Source of the DNA: Scatomorpha sp964367935
GTDB lineage: Bacteria > Bacillota > Clostridia > Oscillospirales > Oscillospiraceae
Direction: 5' to 3'
DNA: 64,000 bases
NCBI GenBank assembly: GCA_964367935.1
Contig: CAYIYZ010000007.1
Coordinates: 1-64,000 of the forward strand
Part shown: positions 43,485 through 52,484 of the stretch, in pieces
Position numbering within the stretch: the first letter of the stretch is position 1
Layout of the letters: each line of letters opens with the position of its first letter
Notes under the pieces: generated by a model
What the model saw: only the letters and a program-made list of their open reading frames with translations
Databases searched by the model: none
What the model was told of the DNA's origin: nothing
Program-made: the position numbers and the translations under genes

Positions 43485-45286
43485 TAAAGCAGGAAAACAT
43501 ACGGAATTTTTCTATAATAGCGCATATAGATCACGGCAAATCGACACTGTCGGACAGGCTCATAGAGCTATGTGGGGCGGTTGAGAAGCGAGAGATGGCA
43601 GATCAGCTTCTAGACAATATGGAATTAGAGCGTGAGCGTGGCATAACGATAAAGGCACGAGCTGTGTGCATGGACTATAAGGCGGCGGACGGTGAGACCT
43701 ATACGCTCAACTTGATAGATACGCCGGGGCATGTGGACTTTAACTATGAGGTCAGCCGTTCTTTGGCGGCCTGTGAGGGCGCTATACTTGTGGTGGATGC
43801 CTCTCAGGGCGTGGAGGCGCAGACTTTGGCGAATACCTACCTTGCCTTAAACCACGATTTAGAGCTCTTACCTGTAATAAATAAGATAGATCTTCCGGCG
43901 GCGGACGCGAAGCGCACGAAGGAGGAGATAGAGGATATCATAGGCATTGCGGCCGAGGATGCGCCAGAGATATCGGCAAAGAGCGGCTTGAACGTACAGG
44001 CTGTGCTCGATGAGATAGTTTCGAAGGTGCCTTCGCCTCCCGGTGATGAGACTGCGCCCTTGCGTGCGCTTATATTTGACAGTCAGTACGACCAGTTTCG
44101 TGGCGTGGTGGTCATGATCCGAGTGATGGAGGGTCGTTTAGAGCGTGATATGGAGATACAGCTCATGGCGACGGGCGCTACGTATAAGATTTTGGAGCTG
44201 GGGCATCTACGTCCTTTGGGCTATGAGCCCTGTGACGTGCTCGGTACGGGCGAGGTTGGCTACTTTACGGCTAGCATAAAGAACGTGGGCGACACGCAGG
44301 TCGGTGATACGGTGACGGGCGTGGCGAGACCTTGCGCTGAGCCCTTGCCGGGTTATGCTCCGGCACGTGCTATGGTCTATTGCGGAGTTTATACGGAGGA
44401 TGGGTCTAAGTACCCAGATTTACGTGAGGCTTTGGAGAAACTGCAGCTAAATGATGCGGCTTTGTCCTTCGAGCCTGAGTCCTCGGTGGCTTTGGGCTTT
44501 GGTTTTAGGTGTGGATTTTTGGGTATGCTTCACCTTGAAGTGGTACAGGAGCGTTTGGAGCGTGAGTTTAACTTAGACCTTGTGACTACACTACCTTCTG
44601 TTATATATGAGGTGACAAAGACGGATGGCACGGTTCTGAGGGTAGACAATCCGCACAACTATCCGAATCCGGCTTCCATAGAGGAGTCGCAGGAGCCTTA
44701 TGTGTCGGTGTCTATAATTACGCCGAACGAGTTTGTGGGCAATATAATGCCCTTGTGTCAGGACAGGCGAGCTGTGTATAAGGACATGCAGTACCTTGAC
44801 ACGCGGCTTGTCGAGTTGCGTTATGAGATGCCTCTAAACGAGATAATATACGACTTTTTTGATACCTTAAAGGCGAGGACTAAGGGCTATGCGTCCTTGG
44901 ACTATGAGATACTCGGCTACAGGCCGTCTGAGCTTGTTAAGGTAGATGTGTTGTTAAAGGGCGATCAGGTGGACGCTTTGTCGTTTATAGCGCATAAGGA
45001 CAAGGCATATGCGAGAGGTCGCAGGCTCTGTGAGAAGCTCAAGGAGAACTTGCCGAGACAACTATTTGAGATACCTGTACAGGCGGCGATAGGTGGCAAG
45101 GTCATAGCGAGGGAGACGGTAAAGGCTATGCGTAAAGACGTGCTCGCAAAGTGCTACGGTGGCGATATAACGAGAAAGAAGAAGCTCTTGGAGAAGCAGA
45201 AAGAGGGTAAGAAGAAGATGCGCCAGCTTGGCACGGTGCAGATTCCGACGGAGGCCTTCTTGGCGGTACTGAAGTTAGACGAGTGA
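43481..45286 (+). CDS. lepA: Elongation factor 4 (LepA)
   Basis: 601 residues. Ribosomal GTPase that acts on stalled or mis-translocated ribosomes. G motifs are AHIDHGKST (14-22), RERGITIKA, DTPGHVDF and NKIDLP. EF-G-like domains II-V and the LepA-specific end MRQLGTVQIPTEAFLAVLK are present. Overlaps the XRE gene by 4 bases. Confidence 0.97.
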   Translation: MIKQENIRNFSIIAHIDHGKSTLSDRLIELCGAVEKREMADQLLDNMELERERGITIKARAVCMDYKAADGETYTLNLIDTPGHVDFNYEVSRSLAACEGAILVVDASQGVEAQTLANTYLALNHDLELLPVINKIDLPAADAKRTKEEIEDIIGIAAEDAPEISAKSGLNVQAVLDEIVSKVPSPPGDETAPLRALIFDSQYDQFRGVVVMIRVMEGRLERDMEIQLMATGATYKILELGHLRPLGYEPCDVLGTGEVGYFTASIKNVGDTQVGDTVTGVARPCAEPLPGYAPARAMVYCGVYTEDGSKYPDLREALEKLQLNDAALSFEPESSVALGFGFRCGFLGMLHLEVVQERLEREFNLDLVTTLPSVIYEVTKTDGTVLRVDNPHNYPNPASIEESQEPYVSVSIITPNEFVGNIMPLCQDRRAVYKDMQYLDTRLVELRYEMPLNEIIYDFFDTLKARTKGYASLDYEILGYRPSELVKVDVLLKGDQVDALSFIAHKDKAYARGRRLCEKLKENLPRQLFEIPVQAAIGGKVIARETVKAMRKDVLAKCYGGDITRKKKLLEKQKEGKKKMRQLGTVQIPTEAFLAVLKLDE

Positions 45287-45321
45287 CAAGTCAAAGTCCG
45301 AACTAAAACATGCAAAATAAT

Positions 45322-45357
45322 AAAAGAGCCCTCGTGCATTAGCACGAGGGCTCTTTT
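45322..45357 (+). terminator. Terminator of lepA
   Basis: 16-bp perfect stem AAAAGAGCCCTCGTGC with its complement, loop ATTA, ending in TTTT. Confidence 0.85.
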
Positions 45358-45379
45358 CCGTCCGTAGGGTGATACAGAT

Positions 45380-45622
45380 TTATAAAGAGGAGTTACTTTT
45401 CTCCTCCAGTTCTTTGACTTTCTTTTCAAGCTTTTCAATTCTTTCTTCTTGTGAGTCGAACGTGGATACAATTACTGCAATAACAAATGAGCAAGATGCA
45501 GTTGTCAAAAAAGTACTGTTGCTAAAATCAAAGAGCATCCACCCGCCAAAGAACACAAATGTGTAGCCTAACACTAATATAATAGCAAAGTTTTTTAAAA
45601 AATTTATTTTGTTCACCCCCAC
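45380..45622 (-). CDS. Small membrane protein with coiled-coil tail
   Basis: Up to 80 residues: two hydrophobic segments (about 8-28 and 36-51), then EERIEKLEKKVKELEEK, a heptad-like coiled coil. GTG 45622 opens the frame but has no clear ribosome site. GGGGGTGA lies inside the frame, 4 to 6 bases before AUA/AAA codons, so the start is uncertain. It lies 15 bases after the GNAT gene on the same strand. Unknown function. Confidence 0.6.
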   Translation of the reverse strand: MGVNKINFLKNFAIILVLGYTFVFFGGWMLFDFSNSTFLTTASCSFVIAVIVSTFDSQEERIEKLEKKVKELEEKSNSSL

Positions 45623-45637
45623 TCAGCGACGCTAAAA

Positions 45638-46153
45638 TCAAAGAGTGATCCAATAGCGTTGCGTAATCTTGCCGTTTTCCACAAGTTCGTTTTCAAATAC
45701 ACCATTATTATTAATTATCGTCCTTGCTGAGGCTATGTTACCTTTGTCGCAAGTGACTAAAACCTTCGATATTCCGAGCTTTACGCACTCATTTAAGGCA
45801 AGTGCGAGCATTTTTGTAGCCACGCCTTTGCGCCTTTGCGCCTTTATGACACTGTAGCCTATGTGTCCGCCGAAATTCAATAAGTATTCGTTTAGCCTGT
45901 GCCGTATATCTATCATGCCGCAAATGTTATCAGCCTCGTCCACGGCCAAAAACGTAGTAGCCGGCACAAGCTCACTCCTTACCGTTTCCTCGGACAGATT
46001 ATCCTGCCATGCCGAAAACCAGTCCTCAAAGGTTTGTGCATCCCAAAGTCCGGCAGTACCGTCCATGCTGTCACCATTTTTAATGAAATCTGCTTTGTAG
46101 GCTAATACTTTGTCTTTGTATTCAAGAGTGGGTAAAATGAGTTTAATGTTCAT
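45638..46153 (-). CDS. GNAT-family N-acetyltransferase
   Basis: 171 residues. GNAT fold with the acetyl-CoA loop IKAQRRKGVATKML, preceded by the HIGYSV strand. Substrate unknown. It lies 20 bases after a methyltransferase gene and in line with a Sir2 gene, so the cluster could add and remove acyl groups. That is inference from neighbourhood. Confidence 0.87.
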   Translation of the reverse strand: MNIKLILPTLEYKDKVLAYKADFIKNGDSMDGTAGLWDAQTFEDWFSAWQDNLSEETVRSELVPATTFLAVDEADNICGMIDIRHRLNEYLLNFGGHIGYSVIKAQRRKGVATKMLALALNECVKLGISKVLVTCDKGNIASARTIINNNGVFENELVENGKITQRYWITL

Positions 46154-46173
46154 TAAATTAAAGACTCCTTTGT

Positions 46174-46914
46174 TCAGTTTAGTTGCAGTAAATAGAACAC
46201 ATAGCTATACTCTGTCCCAAACTGAGTATATAAATCAATCTCATCTTGTATGATGGCCACGACTTCTAAAGCTTCCTCATTTGTGTCGTACCTACACTTC
46301 ATTTTATCGAGGTTATGCTGTAGGGGTACATAGTAATTATCTGTCCAGGCGTGCTTAGGCAAAGTAAAATACTCCACTAAATTATAACCTGATTCTTTAG
46401 CTTGATTGACCTTTGTGTCTATATCGGCGATTTGCGGATAATTTGTGTTCCAGTACATTTGCGGCTTAGCAGAGGGGACAGCCGTTATCCAACTCAGCTC
46501 ACTGCAAATGAGCATACCCTTAGGCTTTAATAATCTTTTCCAATCGGCAAGCCCGTTTGTGAAGCCTGCAATGTATATAGAGCCCTCGGCAAAAATGTAG
46601 TCAAAACTGCAGTCCTCAAACGTCATCTCAAACATGGACATACATACGCCGACTACTCGGGTGCTTAGATTTAACTCATCAGCCCTCGAGTTTAACTTGT
46701 CAATGAAGTCTTGACTATTATCTATAGCGGTGATTTCGACATTTTCAAAAGCGTTTGCAATCAAGAATGAATGAGTTCCAACACCGCATCCGACATCTAA
46801 TATTTTGACTTTACGGGTAGTGTCGATACATTTAACAGCGTTAAGGGTAGAGGACTCATCGCCCGGCCCTAAACGTTCCATATTCTCAAAAGCCTCGAAA
46901 AAATATTTTTCCAT
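46174..46914 (-). CDS. Class I SAM-dependent methyltransferase
   Basis: 246 residues. Motif I ILDVGCGVGTHSFLIA (near 35-50), an acidic EITAIDNSQDFI motif II and YIFAEGSIYI. The C-terminal half is less conserved. The substrate cannot be inferred; small-molecule methyltransferases of this type are common. It lies 37 bases after the Sir2 gene and 20 before the GNAT gene. Confidence 0.87.
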   Translation of the reverse strand: MEKYFFEAFENMERLGPGDESSTLNAVKCIDTTRKVKILDVGCGVGTHSFLIANAFENVEITAIDNSQDFIDKLNSRADELNLSTRVVGVCMSMFEMTFEDCSFDYIFAEGSIYIAGFTNGLADWKRLLKPKGMLICSELSWITAVPSAKPQMYWNTNYPQIADIDTKVNQAKESGYNLVEYFTLPKHAWTDNYYVPLQHNLDKMKCRYDTNEEALEVVAIIQDEIDLYTQFGTEYSYVFYLLQLN

Positions 46915-46951
46915 AGTCTAATCTCCAAATAAAAAATAGTTTGTAGCACCG

Positions 46952-47707
46952 CTACCAAGCGCCCAATGCCTTGAGTGCGTCAAAGACGGGTGCTAAGCGT
47001 GCGTGTATTACGAGATCCGCCTGGGCATCGTAAGGCGTTTCCTCGGCGTTAATGATGACAAGACGCTTGCCACGCAGATTATTAAGTAGCCGTGATGCCG
47101 TGGACACCTTCAAAGACGTGCCGCCCACAATGACGAGCTCTGAGCCCTTGACAGCTCGCACGGAGTTGACGACATTATAAGCGTCGGGTATATCGGAGAA
47201 CATGACGATTTTAGGCTCGATTATACCGCCGCAATCACAATAAGGGATACCGTCATAGTCAGCGATACGTTCTGGAGGGTAGGGCTTACCGCAGTCCATA
47301 CAGTTGTTGTTATATACATTGCCGTGTAGGTCGATTACATTTTTACTGCCTGCACGTTGATGCAAGTTATCACCGTTCTGAGTCACTATGCAGGCGAGCT
47401 TGCCGGCGGCTTCCATCTCGGCTAAGGCATAGTGTATGCTGTTTGGATTAGCACTGAGGTCGAGTAACTTAGTGCGGTAGAAGTGGAAGTAATCCTTGGG
47501 GTGCTCATTGAAAAACTCACGGCTCATGAGCCTGTCCGTGGGGTAGTTGTAGGGATTTGATTCGTTGTACAGACCTGAACCTGCACTGCGAAAATCGGCA
47601 AGACCGCTGTCAGTAGAGACACCGGCACCACCAAAAAATACAGTGTTCTTTGACTGCTTTATAAAATCTGCTAACTTATGTACCTTTTCCTCGAATGTAA
47701 GCTTCAT
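46952..47707 (-). CDS. Sir2-family NAD-dependent deacylase
   Basis: 251 residues. NAD-binding GAGVSTDSGLADFRS (about 28-42), catalytic His in DLHGNV, and a four-Cys zinc site (CMDC...CDC). The usual TQNID motif reads TQNGDNLH here: the catalytic Asn and Asp are kept but Ile is Gly. Removes acetyl or other acyl groups from lysines. CGGAGG precedes the ATG at 47707. First of a four-gene leftward cluster. Confidence 0.92.
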   Translation of the reverse strand: MKLTFEEKVHKLADFIKQSKNTVFFGGAGVSTDSGLADFRSAGSGLYNESNPYNYPTDRLMSREFFNEHPKDYFHFYRTKLLDLSANPNSIHYALAEMEAAGKLACIVTQNGDNLHQRAGSKNVIDLHGNVYNNNCMDCGKPYPPERIADYDGIPYCDCGGIIEPKIVMFSDIPDAYNVVNSVRAVKGSELVIVGGTSLKVSTASRLLNNLRGKRLVIINAEETPYDAQADLVIHARLAPVFDALKALGAW

Positions 47708-47864
47708 TTCAGTTCCTCCGAATATATAATATACTACACAGTAGTTTAGCACGACACAGCACAATTTGCAACGCCCGCCAATCTCGCAAAGTGTCGAAAC
47801 TTGCGATAATACTTGCGGTACGACGGCAACTTCTTGCGTATATTTTACAGAGAGGAGTGATAGC

Positions 47865-49175
47865 ATGGAGTACACAGTAAAAAAGACCAGTAAGTGGACT
47901 ATTGCCATAGCGTATGAAGGCGAGGACATAGAAGCAGTCAAAGCACGTGTGGGATGCCCCGTGATAATGAACGGGCATTGGTGGTCGGGCGGCGGCTTTT
48001 CGGTGGGCGACAGTCGGGTAAACGGAGTCACTCTATCTGACGAGGATTGGGCGCTTATGGGCTTTGCGTGGAACTCAGATGATGCAGAGCCGACGGTACT
48101 GCACAGCAGTGAAATGTCAAGCTACGATAATTTTATTTCGACTATACCTCTGCGCTTTAATGACAAAGACGAGAAAATATATCTAAAACCAAGCGGTACA
48201 GGCGTTGCACGTGAGACGTGGCGCACCTGTTTCGGCAGGTTAAAGAGCGGTGCATGGGTGTTTCGCACGCTATGGGGCGACCCGTGGGAGGCACAGCGTC
48301 AAATGCAAGACTGTGAGCACGCAATGCTCTTAGACGGCGGTGGCTCAACCTGTATGATAACACCGGAGGGCAAGCAATTTAGCACGGACGGACGCTTTAT
48401 CTATAACTACCTCTGCGTATGGCCGGAAGGCGGGGGACAGAGCAAGGTGTCGGAGGAAGTGCCATCTGCGCAATATAGCGTCTGCTTGGATGCAGGACAC
48501 GGCGGAGAGGACACGAGCAATCAGTCGCCGGACGGCAGGTACAAGGAGCATGAGTTTAATTTAGACTTGGCGCAGCGCACAAGGGATTTACTGATAGATG
48601 CGGGCATAGAGGTCGTAATGACAAGGGACGCAGATATAACGGTGGGACTAAATGAGCGGGCGCAGATAGCAAATACGGCAGGCGCAGATGCCTTCGTGAG
48701 CATACATACGAACGCAATAAGTGGCGGTTGGCGTGAGCCGAGGGGTTTGTGCGTGTATACCTATGCTGAGGGCGGAAACAGAGATGTTCTGGCAGTGGAT
48801 ATAATAGATGCGGCTGAGAAAGCGGAGGTACTGCTCTTTGGCGCAGAGCTGTATCACGCAGGTTTTACAGTGCTCGCAAATACGAATATGCCTGCAGTGC
48901 TCGTAGAATGCGGTTTCCATACGAATAGGGAGGACGTCGCTTTGCTTGAGACCTCGGAGTATAGGGATAAGCTCGCAAAAGTGTTGGCCGAGGGCGTGTG
49001 TGCCTATTTCGATATACCCTTAGAGGGCGGCGAAGCCGAGGAGAATATACCCGACTGGGGCAAGGAGGCGTGGGAGAAGATAACAGAGCAGGGAATAATA
49101 CAAAGCTCGGATTTCTACGATACCGTAACCTTCGGCGAGCTTGCAGTCATCCTCGACAGAATGGGACTGCTATAA
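47865..49175 (+). CDS. Phosphodiester-glycosidase-like / N-acetylmuramoyl-L-alanine amidase fusion
   Basis: 436 residues. The N-terminal half (about 20-195) resembles the NAGPA phosphodiester glycosidase domain, with CPVIMNGHWW and ending HAMLLDGGGSTCM. The second half is Amidase_3, with LDAGHGGEDTSN (zinc His), the Glu in KEHEFNLDLA, VSIHTNA and VLVECGFHTN. The last 35 residues look like an SLH/lysin-tail unit (EAWEKITEQGII). There is no signal peptide, as in phage endolysins or proteins released by lysis. AGAGGAG precedes the ATG. No phage genes are nearby. Confidence 0.85.
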   Translation: MEYTVKKTSKWTIAIAYEGEDIEAVKARVGCPVIMNGHWWSGGGFSVGDSRVNGVTLSDEDWALMGFAWNSDDAEPTVLHSSEMSSYDNFISTIPLRFNDKDEKIYLKPSGTGVARETWRTCFGRLKSGAWVFRTLWGDPWEAQRQMQDCEHAMLLDGGGSTCMITPEGKQFSTDGRFIYNYLCVWPEGGGQSKVSEEVPSAQYSVCLDAGHGGEDTSNQSPDGRYKEHEFNLDLAQRTRDLLIDAGIEVVMTRDADITVGLNERAQIANTAGADAFVSIHTNAISGGWREPRGLCVYTYAEGGNRDVLAVDIIDAAEKAEVLLFGAELYHAGFTVLANTNMPAVLVECGFHTNREDVALLETSEYRDKLAKVLAEGVCAYFDIPLEGGEAEENIPDWGKEAWEKITEQGIIQSSDFYDTVTFGELAVILDRMGLL

Positions 49176-49234
49176 AAGACGGACGAAAAAGCCGAGAGCA
49201 CCTCATAGACACAAATTTATACCACTTAGACCTA

Positions 49235-49258
49235 AAGCCGAGACTTAAGTCTCGGCTT
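49235..49258 (+). terminator. Hairpin after the amidase gene
   Basis: A perfect 24-base palindrome AAGCCGAGACTT/AAGTCTCGGCTT followed only by TATGCTATATT, so it is a weak terminator candidate. Confidence 0.5.
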
Positions 49259-49293
49259 ATGCTATATTATTGTCAGGAAAGGGGGGCGCACTC

Positions 49294-49737
49294 ATGAAAA
49301 TCATTTTAGAGGATGTTCAAAACGAGGAGACGGAAGTTATTATCAGAGGCAATCTCGCTGACAGTAAAGTGCAACGCATTATTTCACTTATAAAAGACGG
49401 CAATGTCTCATCAAGGCTAATAGTCTTTGACGATAGCAAGGAACTGCTTACTGATATAAAAGACATCTATATGTTTGAGGTGCGTGAGAGAAAAGTTTTT
49501 GCGTCGACGAGTGGAGGCAAATTCCAGTGCAAATACAGTTTATCCGAAATCATAGCACTTTTCAGAAATCAAGGCATGGTGCAGATAGGCAAAAGTCTCT
49601 TGGTCAATGTACGGCATGTGAAATCCTTGGAGGCGGAGTTTAGCGGAAACTACGTCGTCACGCTGAGAAACGATGAGAAACTCATCGCCTCAAGATTTTA
49701 CATGAAAGAATTCAGAAATGCTATATTGGAGGTTTAA
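49294..49737 (+). CDS. LytTR-domain DNA-binding protein without receiver
   Basis: 147 residues. The C-terminal LytTR domain (about 50-147) has YMFEVRERKVFA, VQIGKSLLVNVRHVKSLEAEF and IASRFYMKEFRNAI. The N-terminal 50 residues lack a response-regulator receiver. LytTR proteins of this size are usually paired with a DUF3021 membrane protein that holds them in check, and such a gene follows after 2 bases. GGGGGG precedes the ATG. Confidence 0.9.
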   Translation: MKIILEDVQNEETEVIIRGNLADSKVQRIISLIKDGNVSSRLIVFDDSKELLTDIKDIYMFEVRERKVFASTSGGKFQCKYSLSEIIALFRNQGMVQIGKSLLVNVRHVKSLEAEFSGNYVVTLRNDEKLIASRFYMKEFRNAILEV

Positions 49738-49739
49738 AT

Positions 49740-50108
49740 ATGAAAATTATTAAGTATACATCTGTGGGGTTAGCCATAGGCTTTGTCGTTACCACATTAT
49801 CCCTCGTTCTTATCTTGGGCTTCAACGAGATCACCGAGCAAGTTTTCGCTTGGCTTATCGCTTCCGCCGTCTACGGTATATCGGCGCTGGTCTTTGAAAT
49901 CCAAAGCCTTAAAACCTTGTATCTCAGTATCATTCACTATGCCATATGCGCCTGTGTCACCGCCGTTAACATTGCCCTGTTTTACTCGGAATACCTCATG
50001 ACAGTCTTTGTAAGCTTTACCGTAATTTACGCTGTGGTCTACCTCCTTATGTGGCTGGGCGAAAGACGGAAAATAAAACTACTAAATGATAAACTGAGCG
50101 GTCGATAA
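49740..50108 (+). CDS. DUF3021-family membrane protein
   Basis: 122 residues with four membrane segments and a basic C-terminus, the DUF3021 pattern. Co-translated with the LytTR gene, whose activity it probably controls at the membrane. The pair ends in a strong terminator. Confidence 0.87.
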   Translation: MKIIKYTSVGLAIGFVVTTLSLVLILGFNEITEQVFAWLIASAVYGISALVFEIQSLKTLYLSIIHYAICACVTAVNIALFYSEYLMTVFVSFTVIYAVVYLLMWLGERRKIKLLNDKLSGR

Positions 50109-50111
50109 AAC

Positions 50112-50148
50112 TAAGGCTGTCCCCGTAGCGCTTACGGGGACAGCCTTA
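50112..50148. terminator. Terminator between the LytTR pair and the leftward hypothetical gene
   Basis: 16-bp perfect stem around loop GCGCT (TAAGGCTGTCCCCGTA and its complement) between converging genes. Confidence 0.85.
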
Positions 50149-50153
50149 TAATT

Positions 50154-50606
50154 TTACTTTTTAGTTTTTGAGCCTATAATGCGGTCTAACTCTTGTTTAG
50201 CCTTTTCGTCGGGGCTCAGTACTTTGGTCGGCTTTGCGCTTAAATCTAAGTTTGCCCTCTCTCGCTTTCTGTTTTCAAAAAAATCTCGATATTCTTTCGC
50301 AAATTTTTCCTTATAAGGCATGTAGGGCTTCACACGCTCGAGGAAAGCGCTCGGCGACGGATACCATATGTCATTGATGGCGTCGTAACGAATTTTTTTC
50401 GTCCACTGAAACATCGGCCCTGTTGCGAGGTCGGGACTAAAGACGTTAGGTCCCTCGTACGGATGGTGCGCATGTCCGATACGGTAGTTTGAAAAGAACT
50501 CGTATACGACATTGTTTTCAACATAACAGTACATAGCATCTAATTTTTTGAAACCCTCACGAGGCAAAAACATTGCATTGACCTTCCAAAAGTATCTTCT
50601 TTCCAC
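50154..50606 (-). CDS. Hypothetical protein, 150 residues
   Basis: GTG start with GGAGTG 8 bases upstream. An aromatic-rich, soluble N-terminal half (FLPREGFKKLDAMYCYV, GHAHHPYEG) is followed by a basic, helical C-terminus ending SKTKK. No family recognised. Well-formed ribosome site, codon use like its neighbours and a terminator at its end support a real gene. It has no obvious link to the genes on either side. Confidence 0.7.
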   Translation of the reverse strand: MERRYFWKVNAMFLPREGFKKLDAMYCYVENNVVYEFFSNYRIGHAHHPYEGPNVFSPDLATGPMFQWTKKIRYDAINDIWYPSPSAFLERVKPYMPYKEKFAKEYRDFFENRKRERANLDLSAKPTKVLSPDEKAKQELDRIIGSKTKK

Positions 50607-50669
50607 AAAATCACTCCATCTTTAATAGAATACTTAAGCTCTAGTGAGTCTATGCCGAGAGGCTATTGA

Positions 50670-52277
50670 TTAAAATATATTTTGTGCTATGTCAGCGAGG
50701 TTTGTGGAGTGGTCGCCCACACGCTCAAAGTTGATAATAATTTCCAAAAATACCATACCTTGCTTAGTGTCGCAAATCTGCTGATTGAGGCGCCTGATGT
50801 GTGAGTTGCGCAAGGTGTTTTCCATCTTATCAATTTGCGTTTCATAAAGATAAACTTGTTCAATGGTATCTGTTTTGCCGTCTACAAAGGCTTGCTTAGA
50901 TAATTCATAGCAGTCTGCGGTTAACTGATACATTTCTTTGATCTCAACCATGGCCTCATCGGAGAATGTTAAACCTTCCTCAAGGCTGTGCAGAGCTAAA
51001 TTAGCGATGTTATCGGCGTGGTCACTGACACGCTCAATGTCGTTAATAGCGTGTAGCATACCGTTAAGGCGCTGTGCGGCGGCTTCACTCAGTTTTGCCT
51101 GAGCCACCTTGGATAAGTAGCTGCTTATCTCCTCTTCCAACTCGTCGACGATCTCCTCTTGCGACTTCATCTTACTGAGCTTCTTGTCATCTTTCTCCAA
51201 GAAGCCTTCGGCGGCCAAGGTTAAGTTTTCGCCGGCCAATTCGCTCATACGAATAACTTCTTTTTTAGCCAAATCCAAGGCGAAGTCGGGTGTGTTGATA
51301 GTAGTCCAGTCCAAATAAATCGCACCCTTGACCACGTCTTGGTCTTGCCCGGGGATTATCTTACATACAACCTTTACAAATAAGTTTATAAAGGGCAGGC
51401 AAATAACGGTAACGGCAATGTTGAACATGGTGTGGGCATTGGCGATTTGGCGTGCCACATCGCCCTCAGGCGAAACAGCTAAGACGGCCGTTTCAAATAA
51501 AGGTAAAATCAGCATGAAGATAAGACTGCCGATTACGTTAAACAAAACATGGGCGGTAGCGGCTCGCTTAGCATTAGTGCCTGTGCCTATAGACGCCAAA
51601 ACAGAGGTAATGCAGGTACCTATATTTGTGCCCAAAAGGATGGGCAGAGCGGCGTCGAGGCTGATAAGACCCTGACTTGCCATAGCGATAACCACGCCTG
51701 TAGAGGCAGAGGAGCTCTGCACCAATACCGTAAACAGTAAACCCGTAAGCAGTGCCAAGATAGGATTAAAGCTAAGCTGTAGCATCAACTCGCTAAACTC
51801 GGGACTGTTGCTCAAAGGCTTCATGGCATTGCCCATCAAAACCATGCCTAAAAGTAGTAGACCGAGTGAGAACATTATGTGTCCGCTGTTTTTAATTTGC
51901 TTTTTCTTAAAGAAGAAGTACATTATAAAGCCAACTGCGGCGATTACGTACCAGTATTCATTTATTTTAAATGATACGAGCTGTGCGGTTATGGTTGTAC
52001 CTATATTGGCACCCATGATAACGGCGACTGCCTGCTTTAGGTTGAGCAGAGAAGCATTGACAAAGCCGACAACCATGACAGTGGTGAAACTCGAACTCTG
52101 CACGACCATTGTTATTACTGTGCCGAGAAGCACTCCTATGATGGGTATGCCGGTAAGCAGCTCCAAAATCCGCATCATTTTTTTGCCTGCCGCTTTTTGA
52201 AGGTCATCGCCCATAGACTGCATGGCATAAATGAAGATGGCAAGGCCTCCCATTAGACTTAAAAAAGAAGTTATCAT
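50670..52277 (-). CDS. Na/Pi cotransporter with PhoU-like domain
   Basis: 535 residues. The membrane part holds the two inverted repeats of the NptA/PNaS family, with QSSS motifs in TMVVQSSSFTTVMVVGF and VLVQSSSASTGVVI, GANIGTT and GTNIGTC. The C-terminal 190 residues are a PhoU-like helical domain (NDIERVSDHADNIANLA, ERVGDHSTNLADIA). Imports phosphate with sodium. ATG 52277 has GAGGG upstream. Confidence 0.93.
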   Translation of the reverse strand: MITSFLSLMGGLAIFIYAMQSMGDDLQKAAGKKMMRILELLTGIPIIGVLLGTVITMVVQSSSFTTVMVVGFVNASLLNLKQAVAVIMGANIGTTITAQLVSFKINEYWYVIAAVGFIMYFFFKKKQIKNSGHIMFSLGLLLLGMVLMGNAMKPLSNSPEFSELMLQLSFNPILALLTGLLFTVLVQSSSASTGVVIAMASQGLISLDAALPILLGTNIGTCITSVLASIGTGTNAKRAATAHVLFNVIGSLIFMLILPLFETAVLAVSPEGDVARQIANAHTMFNIAVTVICLPFINLFVKVVCKIIPGQDQDVVKGAIYLDWTTINTPDFALDLAKKEVIRMSELAGENLTLAAEGFLEKDDKKLSKMKSQEEIVDELEEEISSYLSKVAQAKLSEAAAQRLNGMLHAINDIERVSDHADNIANLALHSLEEGLTFSDEAMVEIKEMYQLTADCYELSKQAFVDGKTDTIEQVYLYETQIDKMENTLRNSHIRRLNQQICDTKQGMVFLEIIINFERVGDHSTNLADIAQNIF

Positions 52278-52415
52278 ACTATTCCCTCTCATTATAAAGG
52301 AGTGACATCATAATCAATAATGTATCACTCCAAAAATTGTACCTCTGATATTTTGCCACAAATGTCGCTTCTTGTCAATTGGACACTTATAAGACGTGAC
52401 ATTAATTTATCTAAT

Positions 52416-52471
52416 AAAAAGACAGTTCGTATCCTGTTTCCCATATGGGGCAGGAGACGAACTGTCTTTTT
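52416..52471 (-). terminator. Terminator of the pot operon
   Basis: 15-bp perfect outer stem AAAAAGACAGTTCGT/ACGAACTGTCTTTTT with an inner stem-loop, 14 bases after the potD stop. Confidence 0.8.
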
Positions 52472-52484
52472 ATGAAGAATGCTC

